Assembly: GCA_024641625.1 (NCBI GenBank)
Contig: JAHECQ010000047.1
Span: 1 to 14,744, forward strand
Reading direction: 5' to 3'
DNA length: 14,744 nt
DNA from: Acidimicrobiales bacterium
GTDB taxonomy: Bacteria > Actinomycetota > Acidimicrobiia > Acidimicrobiales > SZUA-35
Shown here: positions 1-7,381 of the stretch, piece after piece
How positions within the stretch are numbered: position 1 is the first letter of the stretch
Layout of the letters: each line of letters opens with the position of its first letter
Notes under the pieces: generated by a model
Told to the model about the DNA's origin: nothing
Database searches by the model: none
Seen by the model: only the letters and a program-made list of their open reading frames with translations
Translations under genes and position numbers: made by a program

Positions 1-2
1 GG

Positions 3-455
3 AGCTTCCGAGCAACGCTCGGTGCCCAGCCTGCGGGCTGGTACTGCCGTTATGGACCGTCGGTCAACACCCGACGCCTGCTCGTCGAGCACGGCGGCTT
101 CGCCTACGACTCCGATGCCTACAACGACGACCTTCCTTACTGGAGCGACGTGGGAGGATCGCCGCACCTGGTGGTTCCGTACTCGCTCACCACCAACGAT
201 GCCAAGCTCTTCGACATGGCCACAAGGGACTGGTCCGACTACCTCTGCGACACCATTGACGTCCTACGCCGGGAGGGAGCCGATCGCCCGACGATGCTGT
301 CGATCGGTCTTCACCCACGCATCGTCGGGCAGCCGGCCCGCTTCTCCGGACTCGAACGAGTGCTCGAACACGTCACCGGTCTGACCGACGTCTGGATGAC
401 CTCACGGCTGGCCATCGCCGAGCACTGGACTCGCACCCATCCGGCCGTGCGATGA
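3..455 (+). CDS. PuuE-type polysaccharide deacetylase / allantoinase, 5' truncated by window edge
   Basis: The last 150 residues of a protein whose start lies upstream of the window; the frame is open from the first bases to a TGA stop. The segment GWYCRYGPSVNTRRLLVEHG, followed by a YDSDAYNDDLPYW block, PYSLTTNDAK, and then LSIGLHPRIVGQPAR, is the characteristic C-terminal half of the PuuE / putative urate-catabolism branch of the polysaccharide deacetylase family. PuuE members hydrolyse allantoin in purine breakdown; other members act on related amides, so the exact substrate is open. The N-terminal half, which would show the conserved Asp/His positions of the NodB fold, is outside the window. 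The SDR gene starts 27 nt downstream on the same strand, so the two are probably co-transcribed. Family confidence is high, allantoinase activity moderate. Confidence 0.85.
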   Translation, partial: SFRATLGAQPAGWYCRYGPSVNTRRLLVEHGGFAYDSDAYNDDLPYWSDVGGSPHLVVPYSLTTNDAKLFDMATRDWSDYLCDTIDVLRREGADRPTMLSIGLHPRIVGQPARFSGLERVLEHVTGLTDVWMTSRLAIAEHWTRTHPAVR

Positions 456-471
456 TGAAGCCGACGATCTC

Positions 472-477
472 AGGAGG
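472..477 (+). promoter_or_regulatory. Shine-Dalgarno site of the SDR gene
   Basis: Perfect AGGAGG five bases before the ATG at 483. It fixes the start of the SDR gene and lies inside the 27-nt gap after the deacetylase stop, as expected for the second gene of an operon. Confidence 0.85.
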
Positions 478-482
478 AAACG

Positions 483-1253
483 ATGTCGAGTAACACTGGC
501 AGGGTCTACGTGGTGACAGGAGCGGCCTCGGGTATCGGTCGGGCCGCAGTCGAGCGCCTGGTCGACGACGGCGCCTCGGTGGTGGCGGTGGACTTGACCG
601 ACGAGGGACTCGAGTGGACGCGACCGGTCGACCGGGTGGTGGCAGTTGCCGGCGACGTGACCTCCGAGGAGACCAACGAAGCCATGGTCGACGCGGCCAT
701 CGAACACTTCGGCGCGCTCCACGGTGTCTTCCTCAACGCCGGGGTGCCGGGGTTCGGGCTCATCGACCGGGCACCCATGGCCATGTTCGACAAGGTGATG
801 GCCGTCAACGTTCGGGCAGTCGCCCTGGGCATGCGAGCAGCATTACCACGACTCCGAGAGGTCGACGGCGGCGCCATCGTGGTCACCGGATCGACCTCCG
901 GCATCGCCGCTGACCCCGGCGGGTGGACGTACAACGCCAGCAAGGCCGCAGTCATCAACATGGCCAAGGCGGCGGCGCTCGACGTCGCCCATGAAGGCAT
1001 CCGGGTGAATGCGGTGTGCCCGGGACCGACCAAGACCGGTATGACCCAGGCCATGCGAGACCGCGACGAGTCGGCCGACACCATGCGACGAGTGGTGCCC
1101 ATGGCCCGGTGGGGCGAAGCTTCGGAATTGGCTGCCGCCGTGTCGTTCCTGCTCTCCCCCGACGCATCGTTCATCACCGGGGTCGCGCTTCCGGTCGATG
1201 GTGGCGTGACGGCCAACACCGGCCAATTCCCGACCTACGGCTCCCGCCACTAG
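483..1253 (+). CDS. SDR family NAD(P)-dependent oxidoreductase
   Basis: 256 aa, the usual length of a classical short-chain dehydrogenase/reductase; soluble, cytoplasmic. Visible motifs: the dinucleotide-binding TGAASGIG at residues 12-19, Asp37 at the end of the second strand (which favours NAD over NADP), NAG at 85-87, the structural Asn109, catalytic Ser137, and Tyr150 and Lys154 in YNASK. A PG motif follows at CPGPTKTGM, and the C-terminus has the family-typical FITGVALPVDGG. It should oxidise or reduce an alcohol/carbonyl pair; the substrate cannot be read from sequence. Start set by a perfect ribosome binding site. Leu121 is encoded by TTA (843-845), rare in GC-rich genomes. Its TAG stop shares a CTAG tetranucleotide with the stop of the opposing gene. 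Sits 27 nt after a PuuE-type deacetylase, so a role in the same operon is possible. Confidence 0.93.
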   Translation: MSSNTGRVYVVTGAASGIGRAAVERLVDDGASVVAVDLTDEGLEWTRPVDRVVAVAGDVTSEETNEAMVDAAIEHFGALHGVFLNAGVPGFGLIDRAPMAMFDKVMAVNVRAVALGMRAALPRLREVDGGAIVVTGSTSGIAADPGGWTYNASKAAVINMAKAAALDVAHEGIRVNAVCPGPTKTGMTQAMRDRDESADTMRRVVPMARWGEASELAAAVSFLLSPDASFITGVALPVDGGVTANTGQFPTYGSRH

Positions 1254-2341
1254 CTCACGGTCGCCGGCTCCATGTCCCAGCTCTTGAGTTCGGGGAGGAT
1301 CTCGGCCGCGAACAGCTTCATGCTCTCCTGCGCGGCCTGGAAGTCGATGCCGCCGAAGCGGAAGCAGGTTGCCAGCTCGAAGGGCCCGATCACCTCGTAT
1401 CGATCGCGGAACCGCTGCAGGATCTGATCCGGTGTCCCGTAGGCATTGGAGGCCAGGAATCCCTTGACGTAACCCTCGAAACCGATCTTCTTCAGCAGCT
1501 CGGCCTGGCGACCGTAGCCTTCGTAACCTTCGATCTCCGCGAAGTGGTCGCTCATGAGCTCGTAATGCTCGAGGATGGTCGTGAGGTAGCGGGCCAGGTG
1601 TTCCTCGGCCACCGCCTTGGCATGGTCGGCGTCGGGGTGCACGTAACAGAAGTCGGCTGTCATCGGCGGAGGCGCCGGCACGCCATGCTCCTCCAGGAAC
1701 AGCGCTCGATGCCGGTTGATCGACTCGAGGCGCTTCTCCCAGTTCGTCTCGGCGAACATGATCATGCGGCCACCGATCTTGGCGCACGAGGCCACCGAAT
1801 CAGACGAGTTGGCGACGGCGTAGATCCGCCCGGCGAACGACTGCTCGGGGCGCGGCCGGATCTCGATGCGAGGTTGGACGTAGTAGGGGCCATCGCCCTC
1901 GATGAACCCGGTCTCCAGGGCATCGACGATCATCTGGGCCGACTCGTCGAACCGACCTCGGGACTCGTCCATCTCGATGTTCCGGAACGGTCGATACTCC
2001 CGTACCGACAGACCCCGGCCGAATCCCAACCGAACACGACCGTTCGAGAGATGGTCGAGCATCGAAACCTTCTCCGCCACTCGCAAGGGCTCGTTCCAGG
2101 GGAGGATGATCGCTGCAGTGCCGAGCCCGATGGTCTCGGTACAGCCTGCGAGGTAGGCCAGGAACTCCAAGTTGTCGGGACAGAACGAATAGTCGAAGAA
2201 GTGGTGCTCGACGGGCCACACCGCATCGAAACCCAAGCCCTCGGCCTGACGGGCCAGGGAAACTTCCTCGGCGTAGACCTGGCCGTCGGTGATGTTGTCC
2301 CATCCACCCGACGAGAAGATCAGCTGCAGTCCGACGTCCAT
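1250..2341 (-). CDS. LLM class flavin-dependent oxidoreductase (bacterial luciferase-like)
   Basis: 363 aa, the usual size for a single-domain luciferase-like monooxygenase: a TIM barrel using reduced flavin (FMN or F420). Supporting blocks are a short first strand MDVGLQLIFSS, GLGFDAVWPVEHHFFDY at about 35-51, a strand with IGLGTAAIILPWNEPLRVAEK, and SNGRVRLGFGRGLSVREY, the typical 'grossly similar to luciferase' signature. The C-terminal half carries a GTPDQILQRFRDRYEVIGPF element common in these enzymes. The frame extends upstream to an ATG at 2446, but I chose 2341 because a strong GGAGGAG lies five bases before it and the family fold begins right there. The substrate is unknown; relatives oxidise alkanes, aldehydes or xenobiotics. 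Divergent from the acyl-CoA ligase gene, tail-to-tail with the SDR. Confidence 0.93.
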   Translation of the reverse strand: MDVGLQLIFSSGGWDNITDGQVYAEEVSLARQAEGLGFDAVWPVEHHFFDYSFCPDNLEFLAYLAGCTETIGLGTAAIILPWNEPLRVAEKVSMLDHLSNGRVRLGFGRGLSVREYRPFRNIEMDESRGRFDESAQMIVDALETGFIEGDGPYYVQPRIEIRPRPEQSFAGRIYAVANSSDSVASCAKIGGRMIMFAETNWEKRLESINRHRALFLEEHGVPAPPPMTADFCYVHPDADHAKAVAEEHLARYLTTILEHYELMSDHFAEIEGYEGYGRQAELLKKIGFEGYVKGFLASNAYGTPDQILQRFRDRYEVIGPFELATCFRFGGIDFQAAQESMKLFAAEILPELKSWDMEPATVS

Positions 2342-2346
2342 GACGA

Positions 2347-2353
2347 CTCCTCC
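2347..2353 (-). promoter_or_regulatory. Shine-Dalgarno site of the LLM oxidoreductase gene
   Basis: GGAGGAG on the minus strand, five bases upstream of the ATG at 2341. This decides the start against the longer in-frame alternative at 2446, whose extra 35 residues do not resemble the family. Confidence 0.8.
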
Positions 2354-2385
2354 ATGTCGAGCTGCCCCGAACTCTGCGAACCGGT

Positions 2386-2411
2386 GGCAGCGCTGCCTGT
2401 GGTCTGTGACC
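2386..2411. promoter_or_regulatory. Two adjacent palindromes, candidate operator in the divergent LLM / acyl-CoA ligase spacer
   Basis: GGCAGCGCTGCC (2386-2397) is a perfect 12-bp palindrome. Three bases later lies GGTC-TGT-GACC (2401-2411). Both sit in the 221-bp spacer between the two divergent start codons and next to the candidate minus-strand -10 box at 2409-2414. This is where a repressor site would be expected, but no regulator gene is in the window, and short palindromes occur by chance in GC-rich DNA. Confidence 0.3.
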
Positions 2412-2439
2412 TTAGTGAACGCGGCCAGTCCGCATACAA
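2409..2439 (-). promoter_or_regulatory. Candidate promoter of the LLM oxidoreductase gene
   Basis: On the minus strand, TTGTAT (plus 2434-2439) is followed after 19 bases by TAAGGT (plus 2409-2414), which fits the actinobacterial TANNNT -10 consensus. This would give a leader of about 60 nt before the ATG at 2341. The -35 match is weak. I could not identify a convincing promoter for the opposing acyl-CoA ligase gene in the same spacer. Confidence 0.3.
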
Positions 2440-2562
2440 CCCGCATGCGCCTGGGACCGACCCTGCCTCCGCTCGGTCGGCAGATTCGGTGCCGGAGACC
2501 GTTGCGGCCACAATGGCCGTGTAGGTAACCGTCTTCCCAACTGAGCAGCCGAGGTCCGCTTC

Positions 2563-4158
2563 ATGAACAGGCCAGCCCAACCCACCGCCGCCCGACCAAC
2601 ACAACTGCACACGCTGGCCCAGGTCATCCGGTACCACGGCCGAACACGCCCAACTGCCTCTGTGATGCGCTTCGAGGGTCGATCACACACCTACGGCGAG
2701 TGGGACGAGGAGTCGAATCGCATCGCTCAGGGATTGTTGGCCGAAGGTGTCGTCGCCACAGAACGGGTCGCCTTCCTCGCCCACAACACCCCTGAGTACT
2801 TCCCGTTGCTGTTCGGAGCGGCCAAGATCAACGCGGTCACGCTGGCGGTCAATTGGCGCCTCGCACCTCTCGAGATGCAGTACATCCTCGATCACGCCGA
2901 GGTCGGTGTGTTGGTCATCGGGCCCGAGTTTCTCGGTCATCTCGCTCAGATGGACCTTCCACACCTACGCAAGGTCCTGGTGATCGGCCCGATCGATCAA
3001 GCCCAGGGACACGACACACTCCAGGAGTGGATGAGCCGCTTCCCGGCCACCGACCCCGGCGTCGAATCGACCCTCGACGACGTCTGCTACCAGCTCTACA
3101 CCTCGGGGACCACCGGTCTGCCCAAGGGAGTCGACGTCAGCAACCGAGCACTGGTCCAACAGATGGTCAACCGCTGCGAGGTGTGGCAGTTCGACGCCGA
3201 CAGCGTCAACCTGGTCTGCCTGCCGTTGTTCCACATCGCCGGCAGCGGCTGGGCGGTCGCCGGCATGTGGTGTGGCGCCGACTCGGTGCTGTTGCGAGAC
3301 ATCGACCCGGCGCAGATGATCGAGGTCATCGCCTCCGAGGGCGTCACCAACGCCATCATGGTGCCCGCCGTCATCCAGATGTTGTTGAACCATACGGGTG
3401 CAGCCACGGCCGACTTCTCTTCGTTCCGAAACATCGTCTACGGGGCAGCCCCCATCACCGAGGACGTGTTGGTGCGGGCGATGGAGACCTTCGGTTGCGA
3501 TTTCGTCGCCGGCTACGGTCTGACCGAACACGCCACCGCCACCTACCTCCCGAGGGAGGATCACGATCCAGGGGGTCCCCGGGCACACCTGTTGCGCAGC
3601 GTCGGCAAGCCTGTTCCCGAGGTCGAGATCAAGATCGTGGACACCGCCACATTGGACGAGCTGCCCGACGGAGAGGTCGGCGAGGTGTGGCTCCGGGGGC
3701 CACAGGTCATGACCGGCTATGCCAAACGCCCCGAGGACACCGCCGCCGCTCTGCCTGGCGACGGATGGCTTCGAACCGGAGACGCCGGCTATCTCGAGGA
3801 GGGGTACCTCTTCCTCAAGGATCGGGTGAAGGACATGATCATCTCCGGCGGAGAGAACGTCTACCCCGCGGAGGTCGAGAACGCCCTCATGCCCCACCCC
3901 GAGATCCTCGACGTGGCCGTGATCGGCATCCCCGACGACAAATGGGGCGAAACCGTCAAGGCCATCGTCGTGGCCCGACCCGGCACGGACCCAGACCCGT
4001 CGGAAATCATCGACTTCTGCCGCAGCCGCCTCGCCCACTTCAAGTGTCCCACGTCGGTCGATTTCCTCGACGTCCTTCCACGGAACCCTTCGGGCAAGGT
4101 CCTCAAGACCGAGCTACGCGAACCCTATTGGGCGGGGCTCCAACGCCGAATCCATTGA
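2563..4158 (+). CDS. AMP-binding acyl-CoA ligase (FadD-like)
   Basis: 531 aa, full length for the ANL superfamily. It activates a carboxylic acid to its CoA thioester through an acyl-adenylate using ATP; cytoplasmic or membrane-associated. Motifs in order: the phosphate loop YTSGTTGLPKG at 179-189, GYGLTE at 317-322, TGD at 405-407, the hinge and A8 motif RVKDMIISGGENVYP at 421-435, and the C-terminal catalytic lysine Lys512 in NPSGKVLKTELR. All key residues are present. The substrate could be a fatty acid, an aromatic acid or a steroid side chain; motifs alone do not decide. Start ATG with a modest GAGG upstream. The BenE-type transporter begins 32 nt after the stop, so the pair is probably one operon for import and activation of an organic acid (inference). 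Confidence 0.93.
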   Translation: MNRPAQPTAARPTQLHTLAQVIRYHGRTRPTASVMRFEGRSHTYGEWDEESNRIAQGLLAEGVVATERVAFLAHNTPEYFPLLFGAAKINAVTLAVNWRLAPLEMQYILDHAEVGVLVIGPEFLGHLAQMDLPHLRKVLVIGPIDQAQGHDTLQEWMSRFPATDPGVESTLDDVCYQLYTSGTTGLPKGVDVSNRALVQQMVNRCEVWQFDADSVNLVCLPLFHIAGSGWAVAGMWCGADSVLLRDIDPAQMIEVIASEGVTNAIMVPAVIQMLLNHTGAATADFSSFRNIVYGAAPITEDVLVRAMETFGCDFVAGYGLTEHATATYLPREDHDPGGPRAHLLRSVGKPVPEVEIKIVDTATLDELPDGEVGEVWLRGPQVMTGYAKRPEDTAAALPGDGWLRTGDAGYLEEGYLFLKDRVKDMIISGGENVYPAEVENALMPHPEILDVAVIGIPDDKWGETVKAIVVARPGTDPDPSEIIDFCRSRLAHFKCPTSVDFLDVLPRNPSGKVLKTELREPYWAGLQRRIH

Positions 4159-4190
4159 GGTTGCGCTCCGCCGCCGCGTCCCGGCGTCCC

Positions 4191-5375
4191 ATGATGCAGG
4201 ACTTCGCAGCATCCACCGTCACAGCGGGCTTCGTGGCCGCCCTGGTGGGGCTGACGAGCGGCATCACCCTGATGTTCGAGGCGGCTCGATCGCTCGGGGC
4301 CGACGACGCTCAAGTCACCTCGTGGGTGTCGGCCCTGTGCTTCGGCATGGCCATCCTCACGATCGTGCCATCGGCCATTCTTCGAGTGCCGGTGATGGTC
4401 GCCTTCTCGGCACCCGGCGCCGCGATCCTGGCCACGTTGCGACCCGGGGACTTCAAGCTGTCCGAGGCAATCGGAGCCTTCATCGTGTGCGGTCTCATGA
4501 TGGCCGTGGCCGGGTTCGCCCGGCTCTTCGAACGGGTCATGAACCGGATCCCTGTCGCATTGGTCAGCGCCTTGCTCGCTGGGGTGTTGGGCCGATTCGT
4601 GGTGAGCGGCTTTGCCGATGCCGCAACTGCTCCTTGGATCATCGTCCTGACCACGCTCACCTACATGGTCGTACGCCGCGCCGCCCCAAGGTACGCGATC
4701 ATCGGGGTCCTGCTCTCGGGCGGATTGGTCGCGTTCGCGTCCGGCTCGCTGCAGACCGACGAACTCACCTTGTCGCCGGCGCGCCCGATCTACATGGCGC
4801 CCTCGTTCAGCATGTCGGCACTCGTGGGTATCGCGATCCCACTGTTCATCGTCACCATGGCCGGCCAGAACCTGCCGGGAGTGGCTGCACTGCGCAACGC
4901 GAACTACGACGCTCCCATATCCACGGTGATCGGGAGCACCGGCATCGGCACGATGATCCTTGCTCCCTTCGGCGGCTACGCCTTCAATCTCTCGGCAGTC
5001 TCGGCCCCGCTCTGTCTGGAAGCTCCGGCACACGAGGACCCCACCCGTCGCTACACCGCAGCCATCTCCAATGGTGGCTTCTACCTGATCGCCGGCTTGT
5101 TCGGCACCTCCATCACCGGCGTGCTGAACGCCGTCCCCGCCGAGTTGATCCACATCGTCGCCGCACTCGCACTCCTGCCCACGATCGGCAACACCCTCGC
5201 CACCGCGGTGCGCGAGGAAAAGCACCGCGAAGCGGCAATGTTCACGTTCGTCATCACCCTGTCGGGCGTGACCGTGGCCAAGGTTGGCTCCCCCTTCTGG
5301 GGCGCCTTGGCCGGTGTCATCGCCATGGCGATCTTCTCCACTGGCGCCTTCGATCGCTTCAATCGAAACGCCTGA
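4191..5375 (+). CDS. BenE family (benzoate/H+ symporter-like) transporter
   Basis: 394 aa, highly hydrophobic along its whole length with roughly ten or more membrane segments, matching the usual BenE size. The N-terminal ASTVTAGFVAALVGLTSG and the stretch around residues 258-290 (APFGGYAFNLSAVSAPLC, then AHEDPTRRYTA) are the recognisable BenE signatures. Family members import benzoate or related aromatic acids with protons across the cytoplasmic membrane; several homologues have no proven substrate. The frame is open far upstream, through the antisense-free overlap with the ligase gene, so the start is uncertain: the first ATG of a tandem pair at 4191 is used. TTG at 4161 is an alternative, and neither has a clear ribosome binding site, suggesting translation coupled to the upstream ligase gene. 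Its position behind an acyl-CoA ligase supports an uptake role for an acid substrate. Confidence 0.88.
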   Translation: MMQDFAASTVTAGFVAALVGLTSGITLMFEAARSLGADDAQVTSWVSALCFGMAILTIVPSAILRVPVMVAFSAPGAAILATLRPGDFKLSEAIGAFIVCGLMMAVAGFARLFERVMNRIPVALVSALLAGVLGRFVVSGFADAATAPWIIVLTTLTYMVVRRAAPRYAIIGVLLSGGLVAFASGSLQTDELTLSPARPIYMAPSFSMSALVGIAIPLFIVTMAGQNLPGVAALRNANYDAPISTVIGSTGIGTMILAPFGGYAFNLSAVSAPLCLEAPAHEDPTRRYTAAISNGGFYLIAGLFGTSITGVLNAVPAELIHIVAALALLPTIGNTLATAVREEKHREAAMFTFVITLSGVTVAKVGSPFWGALAGVIAMAIFSTGAFDRFNRNA

Positions 5376-5441
5376 AGCCCGTCTCCTGCGGTCCGTGGCA
5401 TCGAAAGGTCCGGGCCGGCTGCGCCCACCGACGATCAGCCG

Positions 5442-5447
5442 TAGCCT
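5442..5447 (+). promoter_or_regulatory. Candidate -10 box for leaderless transcription of the PRMT-like gene
   Basis: TAGCCT matches TANNNT and ends exactly six bases before the ATG at 5454. There is no Shine-Dalgarno site. This places the transcription start at or next to the A of the start codon, the arrangement known from actinobacterial leaderless genes. No good -35 box is visible. Confidence 0.45.
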
Positions 5448-5453
5448 CGACCC

Positions 5454-6473
5454 ATGAGCAATCGAGCCCGGCGGGCCGCGACCAAGGCGCTCCGATCGAC
5501 GCTGGGATTCGGGGCGGCGAAAGTGGCCTCGAACGACCGACTGATGCGCGTCGTCTACGATCTGGTCAACGAAGCGAACTTCACCGGCCTCTCCGAACAC
5601 GAGGAGATGCTGAGCGACTCGGTGCGGGTCGACGCCTATCACCGCGGCATCGCCCGACACGTCAGGCCCGGCGACGTCGTGCTCGATCTCGGCACCGGGA
5701 GCGGCCTGCTCGCGTTCATGGCCAGCCGAGCTGGGGCAAGGAAGGTCTATGCCATCGAGCACTCCGACTTCATCGACGTCGCACGCGAGGTCGCTCGACT
5801 CAACCGTTTCACCAACATCGAATTCATCCAGACCAACAGTCGCGAGTTCCTTCCGCCCGAGCCGATCGACGTCGTGCTCCACGAGCAGATGGGCGACGAG
5901 CTCTTCAACGAGAACCTGTTGGAGAACGTGCTCGACCTCCGAGACCGCGCACTCCGTCCCGGCGGCCGGGTCCTGCCCGCCAGGTTCCGCCTCTTCCTCG
6001 AGCCGATCTCGATGCACGAGGCGATGCGGGTACGCCGATTCTGGAACATCGAATTGCCCGACGACATCGATCTCGGCGCCCTCGAGTCGTCGGTCATCGC
6101 CGCCCGTTTCGACACCGGACGCACCGAACACCTGTGGGCCCGTCCCGGATCGGTCGCCTCCACCCTCGCAGAACCCCGGCCGATTCTCGAATTCGACCTC
6201 GGAACGCTTCGCGGCAGCCAAGCCATTCCGACCGACTACGTCATCGAACGCACCGCATCACGCGACGCGGTGGTCGATGGCGCGTGCGTTTGGTTCGAGG
6301 CGGTGTTCGATGACGACATCGTGCTGTCGACCTCGCCGCTGTCGACCAACACCAGCTGGGGTAATCGCCTGTTCCGGCTCGACCTGGACGTCGTGGAACA
6401 CCAGACATTGCGCCTGCATCTCCACATGGGCCAACTGGTCGAACCCTCGACGTGGAGTGTCGAGGTGCTCTGA
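5454..6473 (+). CDS. Protein arginine methyltransferase-like SAM methyltransferase
   Basis: 339 aa, similar to the length of a PRMT core (about 350). The order of blocks follows eukaryotic PRMT1: HEEML at 49-53 before the Rossmann fold, motif I VVLDLGTGSGLL at 75-86, the SAM-ribose acidic residue Glu102 after a GARKVYAIE segment, then a double-E loop HEQMGDELFNENLL with Glu144 and Glu153. The nine-residue step between the two glutamates is that of PRMT1, where they hold the substrate guanidinium. A beta-barrel-like C-terminal half ends in STSPLSTNTSWGNRLF (292-307), which lines up with the PRMT THW loop but reads Thr-Ser-Trp. It should transfer methyl from SAM, possibly to arginine in a protein or a small guanidine; the actual substrate is unknown. 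The basic N-terminus (about 30 residues) is not family-typical. Convergent with pxpA; probably leaderless. Confidence 0.82.
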   Translation: MSNRARRAATKALRSTLGFGAAKVASNDRLMRVVYDLVNEANFTGLSEHEEMLSDSVRVDAYHRGIARHVRPGDVVLDLGTGSGLLAFMASRAGARKVYAIEHSDFIDVAREVARLNRFTNIEFIQTNSREFLPPEPIDVVLHEQMGDELFNENLLENVLDLRDRALRPGGRVLPARFRLFLEPISMHEAMRVRRFWNIELPDDIDLGALESSVIAARFDTGRTEHLWARPGSVASTLAEPRPILEFDLGTLRGSQAIPTDYVIERTASRDAVVDGACVWFEAVFDDDIVLSTSPLSTNTSWGNRLFRLDLDVVEHQTLRLHLHMGQLVEPSTWSVEVL

Positions 6474-6484
6474 GCCGCGCTCAG
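6470..6484. terminator. Hairpin containing both stop codons of the convergent PRMT-like and pxpA genes
   Basis: CTGAGC-CGC-GCTCAG is a perfect 6-bp stem with a 3-nt loop. The left arm contains the TGA of the plus-strand gene (6471-6473) and the right arm, read on the minus strand, the TGA of pxpA (6481-6483). No T tract follows on either side, so termination is plausible but not assured. Confidence 0.4.
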
Positions 6485-7287
6485 TCGGAAGTCGCTGCGA
6501 CCGAGTCGCCCCGACTCGGCGGCGGCCCGGCGAAGCTGTCGAGGCGGATGCCCGAACCGAGGAGCTCGGCTCGCAGCATCCGGGCCATCTCCACGGCGCC
6601 CCTGCTGTCGCCGTGGACGCAAATCGAGTCGGCAGCGAGACGGATCGGCTCACCATCGAGCACCGGCATCAGACCACTCTCGAGAAACTCGAGGAGGCGG
6701 TCGGTCGCCTGGACCGAGTCGTGGATCAGTGCACCGGGTTGATCTCGGGGCACGAGCTGCCCATTCGACTGGTAGGCACGGTCGGCGAAGATCTCGGAGA
6801 AGACGGGGACTCCGGTGAGCCGGGCCACGCGTTCGAGCGCGGTACCCGAAATCGCAAGGATGGCCAGATCGTCACCGATGCTCAGAACGCTCTCGACGAT
6901 CGCTCTCGCCACCTCGGTATCCCGAGCCGCCAGATTGGCGAGGGCACCGTGGGGTTTCACGTAGCGCACGCGAACGGGCACCAGGGCGGCGACCGCCTGG
7001 AGCGCGCCGATCTGTGCGGCCACCATGCGCCGAATCTGCGAGGACGTCATCGGGATGACTCGACGACCGAATCCCTCGCGGTCGTTGTAGCCGGGGTGGG
7101 CGCCGACGATGACGCCGTTGCGGGCTGCGACCGACAACGTCTGGAACATGATGTCCGGATCGCCGGCATGACCGCCACAGGCGATGTTCGCGCTGGAGAC
7201 CAACGACAACATGGCTTCGTCGTCGCCCATGGGCCACGGGCCGAAGCTCTCGCCCAGGTCGGAATTCAGGTCGATCGTCCGCTCCAT
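6481..7287 (-). CDS. pxpA: LamB/YcsF family 5-oxoprolinase subunit A
   Basis: 268 aa; the family is about 250. Typical N-terminus IDLNSDLGESFG with Asp6, Asn8, Asp10 and Glu13, then SSANIACGGHAGD at 31-43, GAHPGYNDREGFGRR, YVKPHGAL and, near the end, ICVHGD. With PxpB and PxpC this protein hydrolyses 5-oxo-L-proline to L-glutamate at the cost of ATP. Here pxpB and pxpC are not adjacent, although the three usually form one operon. The chosen ATG at 7287 begins directly with the conserved strand; a longer frame to 7359 adds only unrelated residues. A GAAGAT hexamer lies six bases before the ATG, a poor -10 candidate. Divergent from the small GlsB-like gene and tail-to-tail with the PRMT-like gene. 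Confidence 0.92.
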   Translation of the reverse strand: MERTIDLNSDLGESFGPWPMGDDEAMLSLVSSANIACGGHAGDPDIMFQTLSVAARNGVIVGAHPGYNDREGFGRRVIPMTSSQIRRMVAAQIGALQAVAALVPVRVRYVKPHGALANLAARDTEVARAIVESVLSIGDDLAILAISGTALERVARLTGVPVFSEIFADRAYQSNGQLVPRDQPGALIHDSVQATDRLLEFLESGLMPVLDGEPIRLAADSICVHGDSRGAVEMARMLRAELLGSGIRLDSFAGPPPSRGDSVAATSD

Positions 7288-7363
7288 GGCTCCATCTTCG
7301 CTGGCCGAGTGCGTCCGGTCCACCTTCTGTTGCCCGACTGGCCGATCGTCCCGCTTCACATCG

Positions 7364-7378
7364 GTCTGTCAGACTGAC
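7364..7378. promoter_or_regulatory. Overlapping inverted repeats, candidate operator in the pxpA / GlsB-like spacer
   Basis: GTCTGTCAGACTGAC contains two overlapping palindromes: GTCTG-T-CAGAC (7364-7374) and GTCAG-A-CTGAC (7368-7378). The block covers the position where a -10 box of the GlsB-like gene would lie (CAGACT, 7370-7375, six bases before the ATG at 7382). A dimeric repressor bound here would block that promoter. No regulator gene is nearby. Confidence 0.35.
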
Positions 7379-7381
7379 GGC

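Noticed and set aside
1016..2524. A 502-codon plus-strand frame running through the LLM oxidoreductase gene
   Set aside because: No family resemblance; the opposite strand encodes a clear luciferase-like protein with its own ribosome binding site.
4125..6221. A 698-codon open frame on the minus strand across the BenE and PRMT-like genes
   Set aside because: Composition is Arg/Gly/Asp/His-rich with no domain; it is the mirror of well-supported genes on the plus strand, a usual effect of high GC at third positions.
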